A DNA stretch of 64,000 nucleotides. Origin: Phlebotomus papatasi. Its lineage: Eukaryota > Arthropoda > Insecta > Diptera > Psychodidae. The notes beneath the pieces were generated by a model that ran no database searches, was not told the DNA's origin, and was given only the letters and a program-made list of their open reading frames with translations. Location of the stretch: NCBI RefSeq assembly GCF_024763615.1, contig NC_077222.1, forward strand, positions 100,101,417-100,165,416, in the 5' to 3' direction. Positions within the stretch are counted from its first letter, which is position 1, and every line of letters begins with the position of its first letter. Of the stretch, positions 1 to 13,802 are shown in pieces. Both the position numbers and the translations under genes were made by a program.

Positions 1-2895
1 GGCCTCTAGGCGTGGTAATGGACAGATGGACAATCCAACAAACAACGTAACGACATTTCTGTCATCATGTGAAACGTGGTAATATGTTGGGAAAAGTAGT
101 CTCCGGGAGATAGAAAGTGGAATTTTTAGGGGTCGAAAAATCGAGCGATTTACTCTCTCTCTGTAAAGTTCAAGCAATAAAAGTAAAAATAATGTACTTA
201 AAAAAACAAGTATCGATTTTAAAGTATTTTTAGACAACACATTTTTGTTATTTAAAAAATTTTATAAAAGTTATAGAACAGGAAATGTTACTATTTTCAG
301 ATTTATCTTCATTAATTAACCTCAATTATGTGAATCTTTCTTAATCGCATCTATTTTAATTTAATTTATTTTATCTATTTCCGAAAACTTTATTTAAAAT
401 GAAAATCCAATATATCATAGTTGGGAATAAAATTGGTAAATTGCTAATTAATGACTGCACGTTTGAACTATATGAAAGTGTAGGGCGGTATCCTACCACC
501 TACCGAGAGTGCTGTCCTTTACTTAAAGGCTCTTTTCAATTAGATAAGCGTTGCTTGGTCTTGTAGGAGTTTCGTGACGCTATTGGTATATCAAATCAGA
601 TTACATTACCTTTTAACATCTCCCCTGTAATTGATTGCGAAAGTTTCTATCAATTCTGCTGAGCCAAGAGAGTGACCGTTTAAAGGTTTAACTTTTCTTA
701 ATGCTTTAGCAGCTCTGTGAGCTTGGGGGATTTTATGGGGTGTTTGGTGTAGGAGTTTGAGAATCAATTTGTAGCCATTCTACGCTCTGCATGGCACAGT
801 TTTGAAAGAAAATATTTGTCTTACTTGGCCAACACTGAAAGCAGGATCATCTCGATGTACAAGTTTCAAAAGGCATCATAAATTATTCACTATTGAAGGA
901 AGAATCGTATCTTAATTAGTAGATCTTAAAGCATGAAAACACGATTTAGGCATATGAGGGTTCTGATAATGGAGTTTTTGGGTAATTTCTGACCCATTTT
1001 CCAGATAGAATAACATTTTGTTATTCTACTTTAATGACACTGAGAGAAAGCTAATGCACTCAGCATAAGAAAAATTTGGTCATAAATTTCAATCGAAGTG
1101 AATAAGAAAAGCATATTATGAGAGGAATAACCTTTAGGACAGAAGCATATAATCATTTATAAAATCTCCAACTATAGCAACTTTTGCTCTAATGTACTCT
1201 CTTCTGTGAAAGACATATCCGAAATATTTTATGCATTACATAAATAAAAGATTGTGTTAATATGTGACTTTAAATTATGTAAAATTTTCCTGTGCGGAAA
1301 AGTGTTTTGTAAAATTAAAATTCATTAGAAATATTCAGGACAGGATCTATTTATTTATTTACTGCTTTTTTAGGCTTTCTTTGGGCACGATTCATATCGT
1401 AGACGAATATTTGACATTCGGCCTCAGAGCTGTAATTTATACAGCAATAAGTCTCGTGTAGTGGAAATTTGTTGTGTCAAGATGTTCCATCTCAATGTGT
1501 TAATTAATTAGTGAATTGACTCAGAAATCGCGTGAAGGCCGAACTCTTCAAAGGACAGCTATTTTTGGAAGAAAAGTGTACACCATGCAAACGTTATTTC
1601 AGGATTTATTGGGATACTTTATATGAGCAAAAGTTTAAAGATTTTTGCCTTGAATGTAGATTAGAGGAAATACTATATTTTGTCAATCTACGTTCTTTAT
1701 TGATGCTGAATGGTTGTTTTTTAGTTATGGCCCACACAATGGGAGAAATGTTCGTCAATTATTGTTTTTTTTTACGAAAATTGCTTGCAGTTGTGTAAGT
1801 AGAAACGTCAATATAGTGTCAAAATTGTGTCAAAATTCTGTCATAATTCTGTCAAAAATGCAATTTTTGACGAAAATTGCTCCCAAAGTGTAGAGATCTT
1901 TACAGACAAAAATCTCGCCACCTGAAAACCTAGTTAATAATTCCAGTTTTGATTAGGGTATCATATACGACGAGTAGGCGTGGCAATCTCAAGAAAATCT
2001 TTTTCAACAAAAAAATTGTAACTCGTTGAAAGATATGCTTTGCAATAATCGAGGAATTTTTAAATCATCTCAATGTTCACTTATGTGTGGGTCTGCGAAA
2101 GCCCTAAGTTTTTATCCCTAACCGATTGGTCTCTCAAAGCGTACAAGTGAATTATTGAATGCACTTGGAGAAGATTTTCTTAAGATTTTTACACAAAAAA
2201 GGGGTGACAAAGCGTCTCAGGCTTTGCGAAGTGTCCAAACTCGTGACTTAGATGCTATACCTCAAAAGAACTTTCGCATCTTTTACCGTTTACCGGTTCT
2301 CAATCGATTTGTTGAACTGATTGATAAATCACTCGAAAGATCCCACAAAATAATTTTAAGAGTAATAAAATTGATTTTAAAAGATCTCAAAATTGCAGAA
2401 TCAACATGATCCTAAAGTATCCTATCTTACCCTATAATTAAATTTCGGATAAAAATAAGATATCGGTAATGAACCGGTTCATTACCGATTGAAATTGGCT
2501 CAAGCTTGTTGGGAATTCCAAGACCTTTCCAACGAGCACCAAAAGAACTCATTCGGTTGAGAGAAGTGCTCTTAAGAGCCTTTTTAAACTTTAACTTTGA
2601 AAAGACATTATTAGGAATAATTCAACTGTATTTTCGTATAAGGAAGGCCCAAATGACCGCTTGGATAATCTTCAAACTATTTCCAAAAATGAAAAAAATC
2701 GCACTACGCGTTTTCGAACAGTCCCCAAAAAAGCATGGTATTGGAGGGGAATAAAAATAAGATAATAAGAATTAAGATATTTTTTAAATCTAAATTTTAG
2801 AATTTTTCAAGAATTTATTGAGGAACTCAGAGTAAAAAGGGGTAGCAAAGCGTCCCATACTTTGCGAAATTCTCGAACTCGTGACTTCGATGCTG

Positions 2896-3115
2896 TAGGG
2901 GGAGGTGGGGCTACTTTGAGCTGTGGGGCTACATTATTATACTGTTTTTCGCATATTTCTAATGGAAAATGGGTTTTAACATGATGTAATTTGGATTGAC
3001 AAAATAATTGTGGGTCTAAATAAAATAATTGTAAGGACCAGCTTCATTTAGAAGTAGGCGAAAAAGTGGTATAACAATCTAGCCCCACAGCTCAAAGTAG
3101 CCCCACCTCCCCCTA
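2896..3115. mobile_element. TA-flanked MITE, family A (TAGGGGGAGGTGGGG)
   Basis: A 220-bp element with perfect 36-bp terminal inverted repeats starting TAGGGGGAGGTGGGGCTAC. It interrupts an older repeat: the neighbouring paralogue reads GATGCTATACCTCAAAAG at 2251-2268, while here GATGCTG-TA and TA-CCTCAAAAG flank the insert. This gives a TA duplication, as for Tc1/mariner/pogo superfamily elements. Relatives are at 47574, 51078 and 60348. Confidence 0.93.
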
Positions 3116-3459
3116 CCTCAAAAGTACTCTCGTATCATTTGCCGGTTAACCGATTTGGACCGATTTACTAAACACTCAAAAAGTTGCTCAAAAAAGTTTA
3201 GATTATTTTGAATAAAAGTCATACATATATCAGTTCATTATGCTCTGATTGCTGGTTCATAACCGATTGGAATTGGTTCAGACTTATTAGAATATCCAAG
3301 ACCTTTCCAACGAACTGAACATGACCCCACTCGGTTGAGAAATACATTCTTTAGAATCTCTTTAACCTTTGAACTTGCAAATGTGCTATAAAGAATGATT
3401 CAACGGTGTTTTCGAATGTGGACAAACTGTCGGCGTAGTTAACCTCTAACTAATGACCA

Positions 3460-3806
3460 GCGCACAATAACTTTTGTTTTGTAAACATGTTTTCAAAATT
3501 TCGCATGAGAATGAGTGAGATGACTAGATCTAGATCTCACTCACTCACATTGAAATGTCAAAAACATGTTTACTAAACAAAAGTTATTATGCGTTATGCC
3601 CAACGCACAATAACTTTTGTTTAGTAAACATGTTTTTGACATTTCGATGAGAGTGAGTGAGATCTAGATCTAGTCATCTCGCTCATTCTCATGGGAAATT
3701 TTGAAAATATGTTTACAAACAAAAGTTATTGTGCGTTGGGCATTAGGCATTATAGGAAATTTTGAAAACATGTTTACAAACAAAAGTTGTTGTGCGTTGG
3801 GCATAA
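3460..3806. mobile_element. Head-to-head palindromic elements with CGCACAATAACTTTTGTTT ends
   Basis: Unit one (3460-3596) and unit two (3602-3742) are reverse complements of each other, and each is itself an imperfect palindrome around GAGATCTAGATC. A third, half-length piece (3743-3804) repeats the right end and GTTGGGCAT. The array sits inside the old repeat copy at 2835-4150. Confidence 0.88.
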
Positions 3807-5010
3807 ACATGCAAAAATGAAAAATAAAAAAAACAATCAATCCCAAAAAACATGGTTATAGTTTGGAAGGGGAGGAGTGTAGGAAAAAATGAGAGGTGCA
3901 TTGATATCTAGACTGATTTATGGGGGAGTGTCCTATCTTTAACCGTTTGGCCTGTACAGGTGGTAACGCAAGGATAGATTGACGAACAGACGGACAAAAG
4001 CGTGACATCATTTCTCAAAAATCATCTGAAATACGATGATATGTTGAGAAATGTTGTCCCCAGGCGTGGAAGGTGGAAAATTTGGGAATGAAAAAATCGA
4101 GGGAATATTATAAATACTGCTTTCTGTCGAGTCCAAGAATAAAAAGGAAAATCACACGTGCATGCAAATTCGTTTGTGAGTTGAATTATTGGGAAAAGTA
4201 AAGGTCATGTGAATGATGCGAAAGTGAACTTACGGTGAATTTCCCTGTCGACGTGAATTGCGCGCTATCTCTAACCTTTAGCCTCAAACACTGTTGAAGA
4301 CTAGAGAGAGAAAATAATGGAAAACGCATCTCTGCTTTGCCAAATGCTTGAACTCTAGTGATAGCTTCCTGTGTAAAAATTTCTTTGACTCACAGATTAT
4401 TGAAAAAAAAAACATTTTAATAAGGAAAATTGATAATGACGTGCATATTTGTGAATTCTTTGATCTGATACTTTAATGTAATTTTAATAAACAGTGGTTG
4501 TAAAATGATTCTCTAGAAATGCTATATAGCTAGAGACTTGCAAAAATATTCTAGATTCCTTCACCCTTCTACTTTACAATTATGTGCAAATATTAGAAAA
4601 AATAACTTTAAGTAGTTTAGAAAAATTGTTTTGTTTATGGAACACGGGTGTTCCAATCGTCCTTAAAGGGTTAAACAATGATGTGTAACTTTTAGTGTCC
4701 AGTGCAAAATTTACGGTAAAAATGGGGTGCTCAATGATGATGTGAATCGTGTGCGAAGATAGAAACTTGATTGAACTTTCGCACAAATCGCCATTAAATT
4801 TTCATTTTCCTCTAGAGGAAAATCTAAGGATTTTTTGGGATTTTGTGATTTGGGGTTATGTACCTTGTAAGTAAGAGATTTTTTGGCATAGTGGGAGAAT
4901 CGATACGGTTTGCATGGTCGTCAGAAAAAATCACATGAACTTAAACATCATTTTTGTGTGCGAAACATCAAAGCAATTCAATGTTGAGGGTCGACCGTTA
5001 GGATGATATT

Positions 5011-5268
5011 AGTCAGATGTTGGAATTTCGGTCTAAAAACTTTCTTGTTCTTCTTTATGTTTTTATTGGTATTAATATTTACAATTGTTCTCCCAGTTTT
5101 TGATGTGAGTTTGTAAAAAATCTATTTAAAGTTTCCTGAACTATCATATTCATGTTTAAAATTGTATGTAGGCCCTGAAGAAGGTCCCAACCAAGGATCG
5201 AAACGTCGGCCAATGAAAACATAAAGAAGAACAAGAAAGTTTTTAGACCGAAATTCCAACATCTGACT
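5011..5268. mobile_element. Foldback element carrying a CTGAAGAA-stem-GAAAC hairpin
   Basis: Arms of about 50 bp (AGTCAGATGTTGGAATTTCG and its complement at 5249-5268) bracket a 258-bp element. At 5171-5211 a GGCC..GGCC stem encloses CTGAAGAA, GGTCC, a loop, GGATC and GAAACGTC. A diverged relative is at 51681-51864. Confidence 0.88.
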
Positions 5269-5347
5269 TAAAACATCAAAGCCTTCCCCTATTTATTGAA
5301 AAACATAGGAAAAATTCAGTCATTACGAAGCTTGTGATTGTACAAAA

Positions 5348-5729
5348 TAGGGTGGAGTCAGCCCTTTTCGCCATGTAAGCGCTTTTTCGCCACCTAATAT
5401 AAAACAACTAATTTAAGGCATTTAAGAATAAGTAGCATTTCAACACTCGTAATATGTTCTGTTCTAATATCCCAATTCGTTATTACGTCTCTTAATTAAT
5501 TAAAATTCATTTTAAAACGGGTGGCGAAAAGTACTGAAACAAGCATAATTGGGGAAAATGCATATTTTTCAATGAGATTCTCTAAAATTCTCGAGACGTA
5601 TCCTAGATATATAGATAGATATTGCTTCAAAGTATCTTTATACAAAAATTCATTTTAGCCTGACAAAAATATCACACCTTACGAGGCCACTAAAGCTTAA
5701 TGGTGGCGAAAAGTACTGACTCTACCCTA
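5348..5729. mobile_element. TA-flanked MITE, family D (TAGGGTGGAGTCAG)
   Basis: A 382-bp element. The left end TAGGGTGGAGTCAGCCCTTT and right end AAAGTACTGACTCTACCCTA are inverted copies, and both are followed inward by CGCCACC/GGTGGCG. A diverged copy with GGCCAAAAGT in place of GGCGAAAAGT lies at about 40206-40733. No reading frame is seen. Confidence 0.88.
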
Positions 5730-8119
5730 TCATCACTTTTCCTTAAATAATTTCGACTTTTGGGTGGGTCACCGAAGACAGCAAGTTGATATCTCTTACC
5801 GTTTGACTTCTAGTTCTAGGTAAAAGTTGAAAACAGCGGATTGGGTTTTCTCTCTTTTAGAGTTCAAGCAATAAAAGGGATTATATAACTTTCACTGTCA
5901 TTTCAGTTCTAATAATAAAATGGTGATAGAAAAAAGCTTTGACACACTCTGATACACTTGCGGCAAATATTTTATTGAAAAACTTGAAATATCATTAAAT
6001 CTGATGATGAACTAGAAACTAGAATAAAATTAAGTTGAACGACGTGGGTTTACCAAGGTAAACTTGTAGTAATTATGGAAATGACAGATATTTTATTTGA
6101 CTAATTGCATAAAATCAATTTAAAAATTCCAATAAATTTCTCATTATTAAATTGAGAGTGCAATAAGCTGATGGAAAGTGTTTGCAATAAATTAGTAATT
6201 CAATAAATCCTTTAGATACGACTGAATCCTTATAGAATGAATACGAAATAGAGTTTGTCGGTAGAAGTCACGTTCAGAATGTCTCAATGGGTGTTAATTA
6301 TACATCCAGTTCTTTTTATCCGTTTCTAACAAAAAAAAAGTCCTTAACGAGCTCTTGATGAAACGCCCATAAAGTGTCTCAGGCACACTATTTCGATCGA
6401 AATGGAGTAATTTTATGTTCGACTCGAAAGTCTTTAAATGAAACCCAAAGAAAAAGAACTCGAACAGAATTGATGAAAGCTCAAAGTTTCATCGAAACGT
6501 CATTCAAGGATATTTTGTCGTGCTATAGAAACTTTACTATTAAATAATGGAATTAATGTGCAAAATGTAATAATATCATCTCACCCACGTACACCACTAT
6601 TAACACAATGTTTATCCCTTGTTACATTTAATATAATTTTCCATTATACCACCCAAAAGCCAGACTAATATTTAAACAAGACAAACGCAAAAGAAATATC
6701 TGCTGGCACTGTGAATAATTCTGATCATTCTGTTGGCGTGGTTCTCTTAATTTCTTTCCCTTTGGATATTTTTCCTTAAAAACACTTTCTTGCGCTATTG
6801 CAGCAAAATTATTCAAATTTTCTCATTCGTATACATAAGGAAAATGCTGAAGATAAACAAGACTGAGGCTTTTATAAGAATTTTCTTTATTTTTCTCTCT
6901 CTCTCTCACCGAAATAAGATATAGAAATGGCAATGGGAAATAAGTCAAGAAATTGTGCTAGGAATGGCAAAAAAGATTGATAAGCTTTTTTGGAATTTCA
7001 AAGTTGTACAAATTTTTTTCTCGTAAATTTCGCAAAACTATGTGGAAATTTTATTGGAATTCATTGAAATGTTTGATGTGAGATGATAGCTATGAAACTT
7101 ACTTATGAAGTGCTAAGAGAATCAATTTTAATTAAATAGCACTTTCAGAAGAACATATGTTAGGGATGTTTTGGAGGAAATTGAAGAGCAACATTTGGTT
7201 CCTTAACTGCTACTTCTCGGAGGCAAATATTTAGGCAAGATGTACTCGTTATTATTTGAGAGTTATCTCTGCTATATAACACTTCAATTTAATGCCACAT
7301 ATAACAGAATAAAAAAATAATTTAATGAGCAAAAAAGAGTGTCTAGAAGTTGATTTGTTGGTGTGTAAAACCAGCATATTTATCGATCATTTTGTGAAGA
7401 AAATATAATCATATCGTCACATTTGGAATCATAACAGTTGGTTTGTTTACAGAAAATTGTGCTGGCAATTTGTGGAATCAATAACCGAGAATATTTCTTC
7501 ATCTAAATTGCACGCGAAGGATCATTAATTTATGGATGTTTACATATTAATGTAGCCTGGGAATGGAAGATTCCATATATAGATTTCATTGATGGCAAAT
7601 GCGATTCATTTACTAATCAAATACAACATTTACAATCTAAAAAAAATATTCTGGGAAATATGTTAGTTGAAGAAGATAGTCTCATAAAAAATAATTTAAA
7701 AAGTAAAATAAAAAAAACGACTTGAAAGCAAACGAAGTATAATTTGAAAAAGACTGGTATTAAGTGCAGAATATAAGGAATGAAATTAGGAGTTGGACGC
7801 CAATTTAATTCTTTTACGGCTCGAATTTAAAGAGAGAGAGAGCAGTTATATAATCGTCTTTTTTCCAAATTGTGACCGTTCTGAAGCTTAAACGGTAAAA
7901 GATATCAACTTCCAGTCTTCACTGACCCCCAATAAAAAATAAGCAATATCTCCAGACGTTTTTTTTCTTGACCCCCCTTATAGTTTCCCTTATCCCCCCT
8001 CCGAAAATCATTTTTTTCTCAAAATTGCCCCAAGATTTTTCAACGATTTTCGGATATGTTTTAGAGATAGTCCAAACGAACATTTCGGGCAAACATACCT
8101 ATGACCGTTTTGAAACCAT

Positions 8120-8400
8120 TTTGAATTATTGAAAGTCAAATGTCAACCAATTTGGAGGGTCCATTTTTCAACCGATTTGGTTTAAATTGGATTTTTTGGA
8201 AAGGCATTGAAATTTCCATAACGATCGAATCGGTTAAGTCAAATGTCAACCAATGTTTTGGTTGTCATTTGTCAAAACATTATAATGTCATAAACATTGT
8301 CAAAACATTGACAATGTTTAAAACGCACCGTATGGTCAATGAAAGAATCACACCTACCATAAGCAGATTTAGGCTTAATGTTTGATTTGACAGAAGCGAA
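8120..8400. repeat. Interspersed repeat fragment; unoccupied paralogue of 18218-18560
   Basis: The 3' part (8310-8380) is the reverse complement of the sequence around 18225-18560 (CATTAAGCCTAAAT..GCTTAT..GGTGTGATTCTTTCATTG) but lacks the 230-bp insert at 18255-18484. The 5' part (CAACCAATTTGG..TTGGATTTTTTGGAAAG) recurs near 27650, 28400 and 32710. Confidence 0.75.
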
Positions 8401-9667
8401 ACAAAAGCATGTGATGAAGTCTCACTTTGCTGTGGAAGTGCGTGTTTTTCTTCGAGATTTTCTTGAAAAATGTTGTAATATCACAATTTTCTTGTCAACT
8501 TGTTGAGTGGAATCTCTGGATGGGTCAAAATATCCAGAGCGGCATGTACAGTGTGATCCAAAACAGTCTGGAATTCTCAGAGTTGGTGGCCTATAGTTTT
8601 GACTGATATTTTTACGAATCTGCAGTGAAGGCAATCTTTGTGAATTTTCCTCCGCCTACAAAAACGACCCCCTTCGAGCGAAAGATTTTCACGGTGAATA
8701 TTAACCCCGATAAACCCTCTATAACTTGGAATGTGGTTTTTTTTCGAAAAGACTCTTGAAGCGTGAAAAATGCATAAAATAATACACATCGGAATTACGA
8801 TTTTAGGCTCATTTTTTTATTTTTGCTCCTAGGACCCAGGAAAAAGGCCTAGGCTCCCAAGTTTGTCTGGAAATGTGAGATATGGGATTATCTATTAGAT
8901 TACACTGTGCAACGATGATTTTGTCCCTGGGTTCTCATGCTATTTTTTCTATTGCTATGGTCAAATGATTTACGAAAATACTTATCATTTTGATTTTATC
9001 ATGGGGATGACATTAGCTCTGAAAAATGCGACCAGTTTTAGTGCAATTTTTTCTCTGTTTTCGTACACATTTCACGAGATATCTCCAAAACTACGTAGAT
9101 TGTCAATTTAGGGGTTTCGGTTGCCTCTTCGTTATTAAATTAGCTTTTATTTTGTATTAGTATTATTTACTAATTCATTCTACAATGACAGAAAATAGCT
9201 AATAAACTCAAAAATTTTTTCGGCTCGCTAGAAACATATGGGAAACATAGGAAATGTCATGCCCCTGGATTTTATTTGGATTTTGCGCCTGGTATTTAGG
9301 AAAACCCGTTTTTGCCGTTTTTAGATACTTGGGTGCCTATATCTTCGATTCTGCTATACCGATTTATTTCTCACTATGGAATAATTTGGTCTCCTTTACA
9401 TGCCCGATAAATCCTCTGAAGATATGAAGTTCGTACAACTGACACCAGGGGCGCTGTAGTCTCAAATATGTCAGAAAACATGGAAAAATCGAACTTTTTA
9501 GCAACATTGATCAAAAATATCTCGAAAACTAGGACTGTCCCTAACAATCTGTTTTATGGGTTTGATAGAGAATTTAATCAGCTACATTTTGTCCATGTAC
9601 AACTTTTCTCTCAGATTATTTATTAACCTCGATATTGAGGTTCAAACGAAAAATGAGGATCTCTCTT

Positions 9668-9920
9668 CACTGAGAGAAATCCGAAAAAGTCAAAGTAACA
9701 TTCCGGAAATGTTAATTTTACCCTGCATTATTGATCCGAAATCGGTGTAAATATTACCCTTTTTAGGTGTATTAGGGGTTAAATTAACCCGTTTTCATGT
9801 TAATTTTATCCTTAAAAAGGTGTAAAATTAACATTCAAAAATGTTGATATATTTTTACACCTAAAAAGTGTTAAAGCTACGAGGAAAAAATGTTAATCGC
9901 ACCCTCTTTTTTTCTCAGTG
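9668..9920. mobile_element. MITE with CACTGAGAGAAA ends, copy 1
   Basis: A 253-bp element ending TTTTTCTCAGTG, the inverse of its start. It is rich in GTTAATTTTACCC and GGTGTAAA units arranged as internal inverted repeats. A closely similar copy lies at 33137-33387. The flanks show no clear target duplication. Confidence 0.88.
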
Positions 9921-11910
9921 TTGAAACGACGCGGACGAAAAAAACAAAATCCAAAGCCTACTACCACTGACTTTTTGTCAAGCGTTGGAGAAATTGTTCC
10001 ATGCACACGCTTTATTTACGTGAAGAAATTAGAAATGAAATGATAAGGAATATGAGAGAAAGTTTATTTTTGTGAATCATATCACCTAATGACCTCACAT
10101 AAAAGACCTTACTAAAAGATTTTTTCTCACATATAAGGTCATTTTGTTTTCATTTTCCACACGAATGTACAAAGTAGAAAATCTGACAATTTAAGAAGAA
10201 AATACCCAGAAAATCTCTTCCTGGAAGCTAAGAACTGTTCAGGATTATGAAAACTTTTAACTTTCTTCATTGTACAAAGATTAACGCCAGAAATACAGAC
10301 AATTTAAAGAACATTTGATGTGCTAAAAGCTTGCTAGAATACAAATTTTACATCGCTAAAACTACGTGTTTGTATCTCTTGTACATTGTATTAAGATTAA
10401 TTTAATTCCATATTGGAAAATGTCGAACTTTCAGTAGAGTAATTAATCAATTTTAGAACAATTTCTCAATATAGGGAATGCAAACAGCAATATATCATAA
10501 TGTTCGTGTTTAAGTAAAATTATTCAGTTCATTTATGTAACACCCTCTTAACATAAAAAGTGAATATTCTTTAACTTTACAAGCTTGGGGCATGATATTC
10601 TGGGAGGTAAAAAAAGCAGAAATATGCTCGGCAACAGATTCAATTTGAATATTTTTGCTGAAAGGTAAATTATTCAAGGGAAATTCAATCGCAATGTAAT
10701 GTGATAAAGTAATTTAACAACAGAGCGCACGAGATTTGACGAGGGTGAATTACAGCCCTTTGCCAGACACTCAGTGCAAATCCAAAATAATTGACCACCT
10801 AATGAAAATGACGCAGTGTGGTGTCCCTTTAATTATTCACAGTAAATGAAGACATTCTCTGAGACCTTTGCCCTCAAATTTTCTCCTGACTGAAAATATC
10901 TGCACAAATATCATCCCTTGATGGCATCCTATTCAAAATGTATCAAATCATTTCATCTCGTGTCAAATATTTGATGTCGGCTTTCCCTCCAGTCTTTCCC
11001 CCCCCTCATTCAATTGATCCCCATGCTCTCTTCTTTTTTTCTTCATGGAAAATATGATGAATGGAAGCAACTATGCGATTCAAATGATGCCATATAATAT
11101 ATTTCAATGGATGCTGTGAAAGATATTTCCAACAAATATAATAGCATTTCGTTTTACTCCAATTCATCCGCAAGTTCTCAGCAAAAACACTGTCATACTG
11201 GGACTATATTAACGAAAATGAATGAGCATATAGCACTTCAATCGATCTTTGCTTCCGTGCGCTTTTCCCAATGTACACACAAATGGTTATATGAAAGCAT
11301 GTCAAGATAAATTTTCATTTTCGACTCAACAATACAAACAGAATAGAAAACTATACACCTCCAGTCTTTTCCTCATTTCCACGTTTTCTATCACCATTAC
11401 CTTACCTCTATTCTCTCGCATTCTAATGTCTCTCTTTATTTCAATTTTTGCAAAGTTAGAATTCTTATTAAGCAACTTCATTGATATTGCTATTAAATTT
11501 GAAAAGTAATAAGACAAATCGATCGTTCAGAATAAGAAACGAATAACTCGCAGGAGAGCGATTTGAAGCTGAGATTTTACATGCCTAGTATATAGGGTTT
11601 TAGAGATTTAAAATCTCTATAATTATGAAAATAATTAACTTTCAAGTATAATATTCACAGGGAGGTAGAGGGCATAAAGAAGTATCGAAAAAACGATAAA
11701 ACGATTTTTGTAAAAAATCGAGTTGTTCGACTTATATTCTGAGTCGTCGAGATGAAAACACATTGAGAATATCCTAGCCCTTTACTTCAAAAATATTTCT
11801 CAAGCCAATGAGTGAAATTTTGAAAAATGTTTCAAATTTGAATTAGCCCCCTGTAAATTAGAATGAACAATACAAGCTGATTATAGAGAGAGATTGCTTT
11901 TCTTCATAGA

Positions 11911-13204
11911 CAATGGCCTCAATTCTGAGACCAAGATCAAGATCATAAAAAATTGAAGATTTTAGTATTCTGAAATCAAAAAATCAAGATCAAGATGTCA
12001 AATCTGTCAAAAGTCTAGGAATCTGAAAATCCAAGACATAAACCGTGTGGAAATCAAGATTTGCAATTCTGGAACCAATGGCCTCAATTCTGAGACCAAG
12101 ATCAAGATCAAAATTTCAAGCTGTCAAATATTTCCAAAATCAAAATTTCGTATTCTGACACGAAGTATTTATGGAACATAAAATGTCTTAGCTAAGAACC
12201 AAGATTTCAATATTTTCCACACTTAACGAATCGTCACTTCTGACAAATACAGTAGACACTCTCTCAAATTCGGGCATATGGGACCGAAATGTCAGCCGAA
12301 TTAGACAGAAATTCGGGCGACAAACTTTTTGAAATGCAACGATTTTTTACTTATGTGCATATGGATATTGAGTTTACACACTCATTATAACGTAAATTGC
12401 ATGAAAACCCTCAATAATGCAAAATCACATCAAAACTAAGACAAACCATGCCAAATTTGAGCACATTTGATTCATTTGATAATCATAATCAAACTTGAAA
12501 AATGACAACAAACTTTTTTCAAATGTAACCGCTGCCCGAATTAAAAAGTAGCCCGATCTTAAAAGAGCCGAATTTGCGAGAGTCTACTGTATCTTCATTT
12601 CCTTGCCGAATTTGTTGATATTTTGTCATATAAATTATGAAAATAAATAATAGGACGTATTAAAGAATAAATGAGAGCCCATGAACGGGAATACAGAATG
12701 TGCAAACGTGCAATCCAAACTTGTGACCTGTAATAAACCTTGAAATTCTTATGCAAGATGTGATTTTTTTTCAGGTATTCTCAGTGTTGTACTTCGATAC
12801 GAACATCTAGAAATATGTACTATTTTGATTAAATTACAAAGCCAAACGCAGTATTTTTCATAGTAATTCTATTTTTGTACCATTTCTTATAGAAATATTT
12901 ATCATCAATATAGTCATTTCCGTATGAAACTCTTCAAATTATTAGTATCCTGAAAATTCCAAGCACTTCTGAGAGGTTCTTGGAATTATTTCAAGAAAAC
13001 AAGATATTTGACGTCTTGAAATCTTGAAATATTGGTTTCAGAACTACAAATCTTGATATCCACACGGTTTGTGTCTTAGATTTCAAGATTCCAAAAATTT
13101 GAAAGATTTGACATCTTGAACTTGATTTTTTGATATAAGAATACCAAAATCTTGAAATTTTCTTGATCTGGATCTTGATCTTGGTCTTAGAATTGAGGCC
13201 AATG
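11911..13204. mobile_element. 1.3-kb element with long terminal inverted repeats
   Basis: The left terminus CAATGGCCTCAATTCTGAGA is inverted at 13182-13204. Similarity continues inward for roughly 170-190 bp on each side (AAACCGTGTGGA..ATCAAGATTTGCA at 12040-12070 against 13030-13070). The first ~45 bp is repeated in direct orientation at about 12078-12115. A separate TACAGTAGAC-ended MITE (12248-12591) sits inside. No transposase frame is visible. Confidence 0.82.
12248..12591. mobile_element. MITE with TACAGTAGAC..GTCTACTGTA ends, copy 1
   Basis: 344 bp. The left end TACAGTAGACACTCTCTCAA and right end GCGAGAGTCTACTGTA are inverted. Internal ATTCGGGC units are present. It is nested inside the 11911-13204 element; copy 2 is at 32118-32341. 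Confidence 0.87.
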
Positions 13205-13802
13205 TTTGTGGAAAATACAAACTTTTACGAACTTGTTTGCGAGTTACGTAGTTTTACGTAGATTTACGAATATTTCGTAAGGTTTTAGTGGGAATTCACA
13301 GACATTTACGAACAATATTACGAAATATCTTTTTCTATGTTACGCATAATTCTCTAACAAAAATCACTTCGAAGAGCTTAGAGTAAACTATGTATGTTTG
13401 CAAAATTTGGGAAAAGTAAGTATTTTCCAAATTGTGAAACATAAATACATTTCTTCCTGAATTTAAATCATTTGAAAATATTCTTGACAATATTATAAGC
13501 CATAAATCTTCTCAGGTTCAAGATGAATGGAAAAATGTTGTGTAACTCCAATATTATTGTGCGAACTCCGCAAAGATGACATTGCCCTTGAATTGATTCT
13601 TCCAATGTTTCAACAGTTTCTCAGAGTATATTTCTTAGTCTATAATAATATAACAAAGGATTCATTTGAATAGTCTTACAATACCGGAGAAATATAACTT
13701 GATAACTGGTAGAGAATCGATATGACGGAAATTCTATTGCAATTAATGAGTAAATTTTAATGCAATCCATGAACCAAAAAAATTGGTTTCTAGTAATAAG
13801 AT

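Larger units (their letters stand above)
2140..4150 (+). repeat. Old interspersed repeat family, two adjacent copies
   Basis: A first copy (about 2140-2756) and a second (about 2835-4150) share a series of segments: GACAAAGCGTC/GCAAAGCGTC, CTCGTGACTT.GATGCT, CCTCAAAAG, TTACCGATTG and CCAAGACCTTTCCAACGA. The second copy is lengthened by insertions at 2896-3115 and 3460-3806 and ends in TGGACAAAAG and TTCTGTCGAGTC followed by AATAAAAG. A further copy is at 46010-46700, and the tail also appears at 1-185. No coding capacity or terminal repeats were found, so the class is unknown. Confidence 0.7.

Noticed and set aside
5171..5211. Active hammerhead ribozyme
   Set aside because: CTGAAGA and GAAA flank a stem as in a hammerhead core, but an extra unpaired A precedes the stem and no clear cleavage triplet outside the foldback symmetry could be placed. 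Reported only as a conserved hairpin.
6890..6910. CT microsatellites (also near 7836 and 43665)
   Set aside because: Short runs of CT/AG of a few units are common in AT-rich introns; no further meaning seen.
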